Below are positions 15,137-22,978 of a DNA stretch of 23,032 nucleotides, piece after piece. This stretch comes from JBAWWY01 sp037144355. GTDB taxonomy: Bacteria; Bacillota; Clostridia; Peptostreptococcales; Anaerovoracaceae. Made by a program: the position numbers and the translations under genes. The stretch covers positions 1 to 23,032 of the forward strand of contig JBAWWY010000023.1 in assembly GCA_037144355.1 (NCBI GenBank), written 5' to 3'. The notes under the pieces were generated by a model that was not told the DNA's origin, made no database searches, and worked only from the letters and a program-made list of their open reading frames with translations. Each line of letters opens with the position of its first letter. Positions within the stretch are counted from its first letter, which is position 1.

Positions 15137-16514
15137 TTATACCTGCCTTTCGAAGAGCAAACTTGGGGAATTTCTCCAGTATGCTCTGACCTTCCTTCCA
15201 TTCTCCCACCTTGTATGTCGCGAGCCTATATCCCTGGGCTTCGATTTTCTCTCTTAGCAAGGATTTTATATCCCGTACGTTATCCATGAGATTTTCCGGG
15301 CATTTTATTGAGAGTTCCAGGAAATGGTCTCTTGCAAGCAGGTCTATCTCAAAAGTTCCATGCTTGTCGGATTGGATTGTGAAAAAAATATTTCTTGAAT
15401 CTTTTCCATTGCCCTTCCTCTCCTGACAATCCTTGTCCACAAAAAATTCCATATAGGTTTTGTGTCCATGGAAATCCACGGGCAAAACAAAGTGGCTGAT
15501 TGGAAGAACAGGACTTTCACTTTGGACTAAATAAGTCAGCAAGTTTTGAGCGACCCTGTTAAGTGCAACCGGCTCCGTTTTATCAAGTGCTTGGGAAATC
15601 AGCGACGCCAAATCCTTGCCACCCTCGTTAACCTTGGTTTCAGTTGCCTTATCCATTAATTGGACCTTAATATCCAAAAGATCCTTGTCCGTAAGATTTG
15701 TAAGCAATTTCAACTCTTCCACCAGGTTTGAAGCTGAATCCTCAAGCCTTTTAATATCCCCTTTGTCTACTCTTACTATGTTATGGATTATGGACATTAC
15801 CTGATTCCTAATGGATTGATCCTGATTGTACTTTTGAACAATCTGCCTCAATGCTGGTATATATTCATTTTTAAGAAATTTCAATGTCTCCTTTTGATTT
15901 TCGTTGGAATTTTCCATTAGTGCGCCCAATGTCTGTTGAAGAGCCTCAATATTGGCCCTATCAGTTTTGAAAAGCATTCCTGGAAGGCTTTTACCCATGT
16001 GGGAAATTGCATCCAAAGTGTTGTCACGATTAATAAAACAGTCAAAATATTTAAGGACTGATACAATTGCATTTTTAAGTCCTGGCTGGTTCTCCAGTTT
16101 TGCCATCAGCCTCAATATGTCAAAGAAAGGCCCTCCAAATGCCGTGCCATCTTTATCTGTAACTAGGAGAGATTGCAACATTTGATCTGGACTTACAAAT
16201 AATTTGTCAATTAACTCTTTTGGGATATTAACAGATGACGCCGATGTCTTTCCAATCATGAGGATAATCTTCCTCATGCTATCCAAGAGAACATCTGTCT
16301 TTTCCAACAATGGACCAAGAAGTTCTTTGCTAAGGTGCGCTGTAGCCCCTTGTTCGAACTGATTCTTTTGTGTTATTGCAGTATTTGGAGGAGTTTTGAC
16401 TACTATGTTTGGATTGGTCAAGTCAAATACACCCTCAGTAGGGATTTGCTTCTGAGTGTTGTGCACATTTTCTCTTGGAGTTATTGGCGATGTGATTTTC
16501 AATAAGTCAGCCAC
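15123..16514 (-). CDS. FliK-like protein (YlqG-like), GTG start
   Basis: A 463-residue cytoplasmic-looking protein with no signal peptide or membrane helix. The first 70 residues are polar and low in order. The middle (about 70-340) is helical with Leu/Lys/Asp/Glu-rich segments. The last 90 residues (about 375-440) resemble the FliK hook-length C-domain: GTFEIDLLARDHFLELSIKC, followed by the helix LMDNVRDIKSLLREKI and GYRLATYKVGEW. Together with the overlapping FlhB C-domain gene it matches the ylqG-ylqH pair seen in Bacillus, whose function is not established. The GTG start at 16514 has AAGGGG five bases upstream and an in-frame TAA just before it. Confidence 0.78.
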   Translation of the reverse strand: MADLLKITSPITPRENVHNTQKQIPTEGVFDLTNPNIVVKTPPNTAITQKNQFEQGATAHLSKELLGPLLEKTDVLLDSMRKIILMIGKTSASSVNIPKELIDKLFVSPDQMLQSLLVTDKDGTAFGGPFFDILRLMAKLENQPGLKNAIVSVLKYFDCFINRDNTLDAISHMGKSLPGMLFKTDRANIEALQQTLGALMENSNENQKETLKFLKNEYIPALRQIVQKYNQDQSIRNQVMSIIHNIVRVDKGDIKRLEDSASNLVEELKLLTNLTDKDLLDIKVQLMDKATETKVNEGGKDLASLISQALDKTEPVALNRVAQNLLTYLVQSESPVLPISHFVLPVDFHGHKTYMEFFVDKDCQERKGNGKDSRNIFFTIQSDKHGTFEIDLLARDHFLELSIKCPENLMDNVRDIKSLLREKIEAQGYRLATYKVGEWKEGQSILEKFPKFALRKAGINVKV

Positions 16515-16541
16515 TGATTCCCCTTAAATATCTCTATCGTA

Positions 16542-16576
16542 CAAGACCTTGCGGCCGTCTGGCAACAAGGTCTTTG
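16542..16576 (-). promoter_or_regulatory. Stem-loop between XRE regulator and FliK-like gene
   Basis: AAGACCTTG (16543-16551) pairs perfectly with CAAGGTCTT (16566-16574); an inner GCC/GGC stem closes the loop. On the minus strand, where both flanking genes lie, no clear T-run follows, so it is a weak or regulated terminator, or a processing site, rather than a full one. A T-rich run follows on the plus strand. Confidence 0.45.
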
Positions 16577-16577
16577 T

Positions 16578-16949
16578 TTATCTCTTCTTAAGCGCTTCAA
16601 TTATTTTTATAGCTTGCAGGACATCCTCTTTTCTGGAGGTTTGGGTCGCAAGTAATAATCTTTTAACTTCAGGACGCTCTTGTATATATTCCATGTGTTT
16701 TTTCATTTCCTCGTTGGTCTCTGCAACTTCATAAGAATTGTTTCCCGCATAAATTTCTGCCGGGGTTATATCGAGGATTTTGCAAATTTTATTCAGCATA
16801 TCCATATCGATGGAGTTTTTGCCAAGTTCCCATGCTGAGATGCTGCTATGGGTTACATCAAGGGCTTCTGCTAAATCTTTCTGTGTCATTTTTTTGAGTT
16901 TCCTGTATATTTTCAAATTGCTTCTTACTATTTCTTTGACCTGCCCCAT
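16578..16949 (-). CDS. XRE-family transcriptional regulator
   Basis: A 123-residue DNA-binding protein. An HTH_3 domain covers about 8-66, with RSNLKIYRKLKKMTQKDLAE followed by ALDVTHSSISAWELGKNSID; the recognition helix is near THSSISAWE. The C-terminal part (about 75-123) is a charged helix, RPEVKRLLLATQTSRKEDVL and AIKIIEALKKR, of the kind found in many Firmicute phage-repressor-like and SinR-type proteins, probably for dimerisation. It lies divergent from cheA and upstream of the FliK-like gene, so it may control flagellar or chemotaxis genes; target and signal are unknown. GGAGAG lies 11 bases before the ATG. It could equally be an unrelated regulator. Confidence 0.88.
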   Translation of the reverse strand: MGQVKEIVRSNLKIYRKLKKMTQKDLAEALDVTHSSISAWELGKNSIDMDMLNKICKILDITPAEIYAGNNSYEVAETNEEMKKHMEYIQERPEVKRLLLATQTSRKEDVLQAIKIIEALKKR

Positions 16950-17036
16950 GCTTATAAACTCTCCACATTCTTCAATTTTTATTCATTTTATCGATATATG
17001 CTATGCAAAATAATTACTAATTCGATTAACTTATAA

Positions 17037-17065
17037 AAGATACTTTATTTTTTTAAGCGTGTCAA
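17037..17065 (-). promoter_or_regulatory. Sigma-A promoter of XRE regulator gene
   Basis: On the minus strand, a perfect -35 TTGACA (17060-17065), 17-base spacer, and -10 TATCTT (17037-17042; 4 of 6 matches). A transcript would start near 17030, giving a leader of about 80 bases. Confidence 0.65.
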
Positions 17066-17101
17066 TACCAACTTCATATGAAAATAACTATTTTATACCT
17101 G

Positions 17102-17129
17102 TTGATATTGAGAAATGTCTAATTATAAA
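17102..17129 (+). promoter_or_regulatory. Possible sigma-A promoter of cheA
   Basis: TTGATA (17102-17107), 16-base spacer, TATAAA (17124-17129); each hexamer matches the consensus at 5 of 6 bases. Located upstream of the sigma-28 promoter, it would give cheA a second, sigma-28-independent transcript. AT-rich context raises the chance of a false match. Confidence 0.45.
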
Positions 17130-17152
17130 CATTTTCGAGGAGCATAATTCAC

Positions 17153-17179
17153 TAATTTTTTTTCTATAATGGTCGATAA
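17153..17179 (+). promoter_or_regulatory. Sigma-28 promoter of cheA-cheR
   Basis: TAAT (17153-17156), 15-base spacer, GTCGATAA (17172-17179), against TAAA-N15-GCCGATAA: one mismatch in each element. Chemotaxis genes are common sigma-28 targets. The fliD promoter has the same TAAT -35. The transcript start is near 17186, about 50 bases before cheA. Confidence 0.7.
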
Positions 17180-17236
17180 ATGTTATGTAAGAAACAAATT
17201 GAAATAGGAATAAATTTAGATAAGCAGGTGTAGAAA

Positions 17237-19333
17237 ATGAGCAATTTAGAATTCACTGGAGATTCCATGTTGGAAATGTATCTGTTTGAATCCGCTACTC
17301 TTCTAGAACAATTGGATGAGATCTTGCTTATGTCTGAGAAAAGCATGAAGCTGCCACAAGAGGATATAAATGAGATTTTCCGCATCATGCATACAATAAA
17401 AGGCTCTTCAGCCATGATGGAATATAATGCAATTTCCTATACCGCGCATAAATTGGAGGATCTGTTTTTCATAATACGGGAAAATGGTATTCGAGATACG
17501 CTTTTTGGTGAATTATTCGACTTGGTTCTAAAAGTTTCCGATTTTCTCAAAGAAGAAGTAGAAAAAATAAAGAATAATGAAAAACTATCAGTCGAAGACA
17601 CGGCGTTGATCCATGAAATCCTGGATTTCATCGGTGTGCTTTCAAAAAAAATAGATATCGCCGAACCATCGTCGAAAGAAAATAAAATCGAGCCCATGTT
17701 GGGATCCAAGACCGAGGTAGCAGTTGGCTCTAACGATAGTGGTGTCATTTTTAATATGCATATAACCTTCACTCCAGATTGCCAGATGGAAAATATACGG
17801 GCTTTCATGCTCTTGAACATGTTGGCACCTTTGGGTGAAATTCTAGCCACCCTACCAGTTGAGCTAAACTCAAACCCTGATGCTTCAGCTATAATTTCTG
17901 AAAATGGTTTTTACTGCAGGATTTCCTCAAATGTTTCAATGGATGAAATTCTAGAAACAGTAAAAGGGACCTTGTCGGTTCTTACGTGTATATTTATTGA
18001 TAACTTTCCAGCTTTAGCGGAATTGGCTATTGAAGATAAAAGTATTGAGCCATTGGTTGTGGCAAGTCAGGCGGCTGGCGATGATATTACAACAGTCGTT
18101 GAAACAAGTTCGAAAGGATCAAATGACATAAATGATATTCTGCAAAAGTCGAAAGCTGGCAAACAGAATCTCATAAGTGTGGATCTGAATAAATTGGACA
18201 CCCTTATGGATCTTGTTGGAGAAATAGTAATCACCGAGTCCATGGTTTCCGGCAGTCCAGATTTATTAGGCTTGGAATTGGAAAGTTTTCACAAGTCCTC
18301 CCGCCAGCTTCGAAAGCTCACAGATGAACTTCAGGGAATTGTAATGTCAATTAGAATGATACCTATCGCTGCGACTTTTCAGAAGATGCAAAGGATAGTC
18401 AGAGATATGAACAAGAAATTATCCAAGGATGTTGACCTTATATTGTCAGGGGAAGACACCGAGGTGGATAAAACTATAATCGATGGAATAGCAGATCCCC
18501 TAATGCATCTTGTTAGAAACGCCATGGATCATGGAATTGAAAGTCGAGAACAAAGAATTGCAGCTGGGAAGAATCCTATAGGGCAGCTTATTCTATCTGC
18601 GCAAAATAGCGGCGGAGATATAATCATTTCCGTAAGTGACAATGGCAGAGGTCTGGATCCCGATATCATTCTGGCCAAGGCAAGGGAACATGACATTCTT
18701 ACCAAACCTCCAGGAGAGATGACCGAGAAGGAAATTTTCAACCTTTTAACATTGCCAGGGTTTTCCACAAAGGAAGCTGTTACAGAGTTTTCAGGGCGTG
18801 GCGTTGGTATGGATGTTGTAAAGAAGAATATAGAAAAAATTGGCGGATCAATCTCAATTGAAAGCAAAAGAGGCTACGGAACCACGATTTTTTTCAGAAT
18901 TCCACTTACATTGGCCATTATTGATGGAATGGAGATCAGGGTCAATGACAATATTTATACATTGCCCATCCCCAATATAAGAGAATCATTCAAGGCGCTT
19001 GAACACCAGTTGATATGCGATCCTGACGGTAATGAGATGATTATGATTCGTGGAGCTTGTTATCCAATCATCAGGCTTCATAAGATATATGGGATTGCTG
19101 GGAGTCTGGAGAAAATCGAAGATGGAATATTGCTTCTAGTGGACTCTGGTGATCGTCTTGCCTGCATATTTGTGGACGGTCTAGTTGGAAAACACCAGGT
19201 TGTGGTAAAACCTGTTCCAAGCTTGCTCAACAGGTATCCAGTAAAGAAATCTGGAATTGCGGGGTGCACCATTCTTGGAGATGGAAGTATAAGTCTTATC
19301 TTGGATGTTCAAAGTATCTTGAACAGGTATTGA
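17237..19333 (+). CDS. cheA: Chemotaxis histidine kinase CheA
   Basis: A 698-residue soluble kinase that, with CheW and receptors, phosphorylates CheY and CheB. Domains in order: Hpt (about 1-110) with FRIMHTIKGSSAMM, phospho-acceptor His52; a variable CheY-binding-like region (about 170-260); dimerisation helix pair (about 305-370) with LDTLMDLVGEIVITES; ATPase (about 400-560) with N-box HLVRNAMDHGIES, G1 DNGRGLD and G2 GRGVGMD; and a CheW-like domain (about 565-698) ending in LDVQSILNRY. All catalytic motifs are intact. The SD is moderate (CAGGTG). cheR follows by 29 bases. No cheW, cheY or cheB gene is in the window. Confidence 0.97.
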   Translation: MSNLEFTGDSMLEMYLFESATLLEQLDEILLMSEKSMKLPQEDINEIFRIMHTIKGSSAMMEYNAISYTAHKLEDLFFIIRENGIRDTLFGELFDLVLKVSDFLKEEVEKIKNNEKLSVEDTALIHEILDFIGVLSKKIDIAEPSSKENKIEPMLGSKTEVAVGSNDSGVIFNMHITFTPDCQMENIRAFMLLNMLAPLGEILATLPVELNSNPDASAIISENGFYCRISSNVSMDEILETVKGTLSVLTCIFIDNFPALAELAIEDKSIEPLVVASQAAGDDITTVVETSSKGSNDINDILQKSKAGKQNLISVDLNKLDTLMDLVGEIVITESMVSGSPDLLGLELESFHKSSRQLRKLTDELQGIVMSIRMIPIAATFQKMQRIVRDMNKKLSKDVDLILSGEDTEVDKTIIDGIADPLMHLVRNAMDHGIESREQRIAAGKNPIGQLILSAQNSGGDIIISVSDNGRGLDPDIILAKAREHDILTKPPGEMTEKEIFNLLTLPGFSTKEAVTEFSGRGVGMDVVKKNIEKIGGSISIESKRGYGTTIFFRIPLTLAIIDGMEIRVNDNIYTLPIPNIRESFKALEHQLICDPDGNEMIMIRGACYPIIRLHKIYGIAGSLEKIEDGILLLVDSGDRLACIFVDGLVGKHQVVVKPVPSLLNRYPVKKSGIAGCTILGDGSISLILDVQSILNRY

Positions 19334-19362
19334 TAGAGGGTTTCCCTAGATAAGGAGATTTT

Positions 19363-20169
19363 ATGATATGTCTTACCGACGGTGAATTTGTAGCCATTTC
19401 CAGTTACTTCAAAAGCTGCTACGGCGTCAACCTTACAAGCAAAAAGCCACTGATTGAAGGTAGGCTTGGAAATTATATCGAGCAGCTCGGATATAAGAAT
19501 TATACTGATTACTTTGAATTTGCCAAGACAGATTCAACGGGAAACGAAATTTCAGTACTTATTAATAAATTGACAACCAACCACACTTATTTTATGCGTG
19601 AAGTAGAGCACTTTCAGTTTTTTAAAGACAGAATTCTACCGTGGGTGGACAAGGATCTTTCATCAAAGGATCTTCGGGTTTGGAGTGCTGGATGCTCATC
19701 AGGGCAGGAACCTTATACCTTGGCAATGATTGCCAAGGATTATCTTGGATCTTCAGCTAGTTCTTGGGATTATAGCCTTCTCGCATCGGATATCTCTGAA
19801 AAAGCCTTGATTGCAGCAAAGCTTGGGATTTATCCAAAGCTTGAGTTGGAAGAAATGCCAAAAGCATGGCTAAATGAATATTTTACTATCCTGGATGAAA
19901 ACAGCTATGTGATCTCGGAAAAAATCAAAGGTCAGGTTTCCTTCCGAAATTTCAATCTGCTTTCTCCGTTCAATTTTAAAAAACCTTTTCATGCAATATT
20001 TTGTAGAAACGTAATGATATATTTTGACATTCCAACAAAGAATGAAATAATCGATAAGTTTTATGATGCCCTTCTTCCTGGCGGTTATTTCATAATTAGT
20101 TTAAGTGAATCACTGTCTTCATGCACTCATAAGTTCAAATATGTAATGCCTTCTGTATATCAAAAGTAG
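19363..20169 (+). CDS. cheR: Chemotaxis methyltransferase CheR
   Basis: A 268-residue S-adenosylmethionine-dependent enzyme that methylates glutamates on chemoreceptors, setting adaptation. The N-terminal helical domain (about 1-70) is followed by the signature TTNHTYFMRE (71-80; many relatives have TTNET-F-RE), the SAM-binding loop VWSAGCSSGQEPYTLAM (106-122), the ASDIS acidic loop (141-145), FCRNVMIYFD (213-222) and the typical C-terminus PSVYQK. There is no TPR extension. The SD is AAGGAG. It lies directly after cheA, so the pair is probably one transcript. It is the only adaptation enzyme in the window. Confidence 0.95.
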   Translation: MICLTDGEFVAISSYFKSCYGVNLTSKKPLIEGRLGNYIEQLGYKNYTDYFEFAKTDSTGNEISVLINKLTTNHTYFMREVEHFQFFKDRILPWVDKDLSSKDLRVWSAGCSSGQEPYTLAMIAKDYLGSSASSWDYSLLASDISEKALIAAKLGIYPKLELEEMPKAWLNEYFTILDENSYVISEKIKGQVSFRNFNLLSPFNFKKPFHAIFCRNVMIYFDIPTKNEIIDKFYDALLPGGYFIISLSESLSSCTHKFKYVMPSVYQK

Positions 20170-20177
20170 ATTATAGC

Positions 20178-20204
20178 TAATCTTTTATTCAAATTAGCCG
20201 ATAT
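20178..20204 (+). promoter_or_regulatory. Sigma-28 promoter of fliD operon
   Basis: TAAT (20178-20181), 15-base spacer, and a perfect -10 GCCGATAT (20197-20204). It lies in the 62-base gap between cheR and the fliD ATG; the transcript would start near 20211 with a leader of only about 20 bases. It makes fliD-fliS-fliT-like a late unit that can be expressed apart from cheA-cheR. Confidence 0.88.
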
Positions 20205-20231
20205 TATAAATATACAAAGGAGGTGTCCATT

Positions 20232-22127
20232 ATGGCAGTCGGCTCAACTACTTCAACAGCTTCAACCACTTCAACATCAACCACTTCCAATCGAGTAGGC
20301 GGCTTGGTTTCCGGCATGGATATCGATACTCTGGTCGCAAAACTTACTCTTGGAAGCAAGAATAAAATTATAAAGGAACAGCAGAAATCTCAAAAGCTAC
20401 AATGGAAGCAAGATGCCTATAGAAAAGTCACCGCAGCCATAATTGGTTTTAAAAAAAGTTATTTTGACGCCCTCTCAACAACCAATTTAAGGAGCACTTC
20501 ATTTTTCAATCCTTTTAAAGCAAGTTCCTCATCTGATGCAATTAAAGCATCAGCAACTCCAACTGCAAGCCCTGGCACAATAAATGTTACTGAAGTAAGC
20601 CAGCTGGCAACCAATCAAAAAATTGACAGCAGCAGCAATGTTTCAAAAGCTCTTTCTGGTGCGCTAACGGAAACTGGCACATTGACTGAATCGGAGATTT
20701 CGACCTTGGTTTCAGATCTATCTGGCAAATCCATAAGTATCAACCTGGATGGAAAGATAAGAACCATATCTTTTGATGCTTCTTTTGTGGCGACTGCAAC
20801 ATCTCCTGTTTCGGCAGATTCTTTCAAGCTGGCTTTCCAAAACTCATTGAATGCTACCTTCGGTAAAGATACCTCTGGCAACAATTTAATCAATGTTGGA
20901 ATAACAGGCAATCAGTTTTCCCTATCTGCATCAACTTCAAAAATAATTTTGGGGGGAGACTCGGCTACGCTTTTAAAGTTAGGCTTCGTTCCCTCCCAGT
21001 CCAATAAAATCACTACCAGCAACTCCCTAGCAAGTCTAAGTTTGAATTCAGCTCTAGCTGGTTCATCATTTGAATTTAAAATCAACGATGTTGATTTTAG
21101 CTTTACCAGTTCTGATTCCTTGGACAAGGTTATTAGCACTATTAATTCCAGTACTGCTGGAGTAACCCTTTCCTATTCTTCTCTGTCTGACAAATTGACT
21201 TTGACAAGCAAGGAAACAGGCTCTGGAGAAAATATCAAATTTTCAGAAACGACAGGAAATTTTTTATCTTCTATAATGTCTGGTACTGGCTCGTCAACTC
21301 AGGGCAAAAATGCAGAATTAAAAGTTGATGGTGTTTCAATTTCAAGGAGTTCTAATAATTTCAACTTGGATGGAACGAATTTCGAGTTGCTAAAGACCTT
21401 CAATAGTGGCAGCGACCCGGTTGCAATTACTGTAAAAGCAGATTCCGCAAGCCTTTTCGATCCCATTGTCAAATTTGTTGGTGAATACAACAATTTGATG
21501 GATACCTTGAATGGGTACATTACGGAAAAGACTGATAGCAACTACCAGCCTCTTACCGATGAGCAAAAGGCGGCAATGACTGAATCACAAATAAGTGTTT
21601 GGGAAACCAAGGCAAAAGCTGGGATACTAACTGGTGACAGCATCTTGAGCGGCTTAAAATCCAAATTGCAGGCAATGATATATGAACCAGGTGTAACAGG
21701 CGGAATTGCTCTATTTAGTATAGGAATTAGTTCGGCAGGATGGCAGGAAAACGGCAAGCTTGTGATTGACGAAACAAAATTAAAAGATTCTCTTTCCACA
21801 AAAGGCTCAGATATAAAAGACCTATTCACAGCAACCAATGGTTTGGCAAATAAGATGAATGATCTTCTGGCTAAAGCAGTGGAAACAAAGGGTGTTCAGG
21901 GAACCCGGGGTTCTCTTATAGAAATTGCAGGAATACCCCTCCACACCTCTGCTACCCAAAATAATATAACCAAATATATTGAATCTTCCAAAGCCCTAAT
22001 AGTTACACTAAATACCCGGCTAACCACTGAGGAAAACCGGTATTGGACCAAATTCTCGGCAATGGAGACAGCCATATCCAAATTAAATGATCAAAGTACC
22101 ATGATTACAAAACAATTTTCAAGTTAA
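20232..22127 (+). CDS. fliD: Flagellar filament cap protein FliD
   Basis: A 631-residue protein that caps the filament and lets flagellin fold into it. After a Ser/Thr-rich N-terminus, the FliD_N domain begins VGGLVSGMDIDTLVAKLTL, with QQKSQKLQWKQDAYRKV, and the FliD_C domain (last third) contains FVGEYNNLMDTLNGYITEKT, DSILSGLKSKLQAMIYEP and a C-terminal coiled coil (TRLTTEENRYWTKFSAMETA). An in-frame GTG at 20223 overlaps the SD AAAGGAGG (20216-20223), so the ATG at 20232, 8 bases after the SD, is chosen. At 631 residues it is longer than enterobacterial FliD, with a large variable middle. It is followed by fliS as usual. Confidence 0.95.
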   Translation: MAVGSTTSTASTTSTSTTSNRVGGLVSGMDIDTLVAKLTLGSKNKIIKEQQKSQKLQWKQDAYRKVTAAIIGFKKSYFDALSTTNLRSTSFFNPFKASSSSDAIKASATPTASPGTINVTEVSQLATNQKIDSSSNVSKALSGALTETGTLTESEISTLVSDLSGKSISINLDGKIRTISFDASFVATATSPVSADSFKLAFQNSLNATFGKDTSGNNLINVGITGNQFSLSASTSKIILGGDSATLLKLGFVPSQSNKITTSNSLASLSLNSALAGSSFEFKINDVDFSFTSSDSLDKVISTINSSTAGVTLSYSSLSDKLTLTSKETGSGENIKFSETTGNFLSSIMSGTGSSTQGKNAELKVDGVSISRSSNNFNLDGTNFELLKTFNSGSDPVAITVKADSASLFDPIVKFVGEYNNLMDTLNGYITEKTDSNYQPLTDEQKAAMTESQISVWETKAKAGILTGDSILSGLKSKLQAMIYEPGVTGGIALFSIGISSAGWQENGKLVIDETKLKDSLSTKGSDIKDLFTATNGLANKMNDLLAKAVETKGVQGTRGSLIEIAGIPLHTSATQNNITKYIESSKALIVTLNTRLTTEENRYWTKFSAMETAISKLNDQSTMITKQFSS

Positions 22128-22148
22128 ATTTATTACGAGGTGAAAGTT

Positions 22149-22529
22149 ATGCAACAAGCAAATGTGTACATGCAGTATAAAGAACAGTCTTTGGAAACAC
22201 TTACTAATGGTGAGATAATAATCAAATTGTTCGAGGAGGCCTCAAAGCAGGTCAACATGGCTATTTATTCTATTACATCTGGCAACATTATCAAAGCTTC
22301 CAATGCCACGACAAAAGCCCAGAAAATCATATTTGCATTGAGGAATTCTTTGGATATGAAATATCCAATATCAAAAGAAATGGATGAACTTTATCTTTTT
22401 ATTTATGAACAGTTGAGAGTGGCAAATTCCAACAGGGATATGACCCTTTTCAAGGATCTTCTTGGAATGATTGATGATTTCAAAATTTCTTTCAGGCAGG
22501 CAAACAAACTGTCCCGAATGGGAAAATAA
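22149..22529 (+). CDS. fliS: Flagellin export chaperone FliS
   Basis: A 126-residue helical-bundle chaperone that binds the C-terminus of flagellin, stops it polymerising in the cytoplasm and hands it to FlhA. The family pattern is clear: YKEQSLETLTNGEIIIKLFE at the N-terminus, then ASNATTKAQKIIFALRNSLD and LYLFIYEQLRVANSNRD, with DLLGMIDDFKISFRQA near the end. An in-frame GTG at 22140 lies inside the SD GAGGTGA, so the ATG at 22149 is the better start. It lies 21 bases after fliD. FliS also adjusts the free flagellin pool sensed by FliW. Confidence 0.95.
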   Translation: MQQANVYMQYKEQSLETLTNGEIIIKLFEEASKQVNMAIYSITSGNIIKASNATTKAQKIIFALRNSLDMKYPISKEMDELYLFIYEQLRVANSNRDMTLFKDLLGMIDDFKISFRQANKLSRMGK

Positions 22530-22582
22530 TCCCGCAATAAATTTTAACTGATTTAACGTTGAAAGAAAGATATGGATAACAG

Positions 22583-22978
22583 ATGAATAATTTTATTGCA
22601 ATTGAGTTTTACGAAAAAAAGACAAACCTTCTTAAGGATTGCATCTACATGAACGACAGATTATTTGCATCTGTTGACGATTTGGACTTGCTCAACGAAC
22701 TAATTGAGAAGAGAGGTGCCATTGTTCATGACCTTGATACCTTGAATGTAATCGTGGATGACAGTATTAAAAACCTGCTGAGCGATGAGCAAAAGGCCAT
22801 GATTGATCGTTTGGTCACAATGCTCATTGACCAGGACCAGGGGCTTCTTGAAATTCTAAACGAGAAGCGCTCAGAACTTTTAAATTTCATAAAAAACACT
22901 GTCAAGACGAAAAACGTAATAAAATATATCGCCGCCGAGGTCAGTGATAATGGCAGTTACATGAATTTCAAGAAATAA
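22583..22978 (+). CDS. FliT-like flagellar chaperone (tentative)
   Basis: A 131-residue, acidic, helical protein directly after fliS, the position of fliT in many flagellar loci. FliT binds the FliD C-terminus and prevents its early assembly. Visible are NNFIAIEFYEKKTNLLKDCI at the N-terminus and the helix pair DLDLLNELIEKRGAIVHDLD and LLEILNEKRSELLNFIKNTV; the spacing of EKR motifs is like FliT/FlgN-type bundles. There is no signal peptide or membrane helix. Sequence alone does not separate FliT from FlgN-like chaperones, so the name rests mainly on position. The SD is weak (GAAAGAAAG, about 12 bases before ATG), unlike its neighbours. Confidence 0.62.
   Translation: MNNFIAIEFYEKKTNLLKDCIYMNDRLFASVDDLDLLNELIEKRGAIVHDLDTLNVIVDDSIKNLLSDEQKAMIDRLVTMLIDQDQGLLEILNEKRSELLNFIKNTVKTKNVIKYIAAEVSDNGSYMNFKK

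Larger units (their letters stand above)
16950..17236. promoter_or_regulatory. Divergent region between XRE regulator and cheA
   Basis: A 287-bp AT-rich interval. It has a sigma-A promoter for the XRE regulator (minus strand), and a sigma-A-like and a sigma-28 promoter for cheA (plus strand). No gene, tRNA or terminator was found in it, and no exact TGTCGAA box. Confidence 0.8.

Noticed and set aside
19334..19362. Short hairpin AGGG-TTT-CCCT after the cheA stop as a terminator
   Set aside because: Only a 4-bp stem and no T-run; cheR has a strong SD just downstream, so read-through is more likely.
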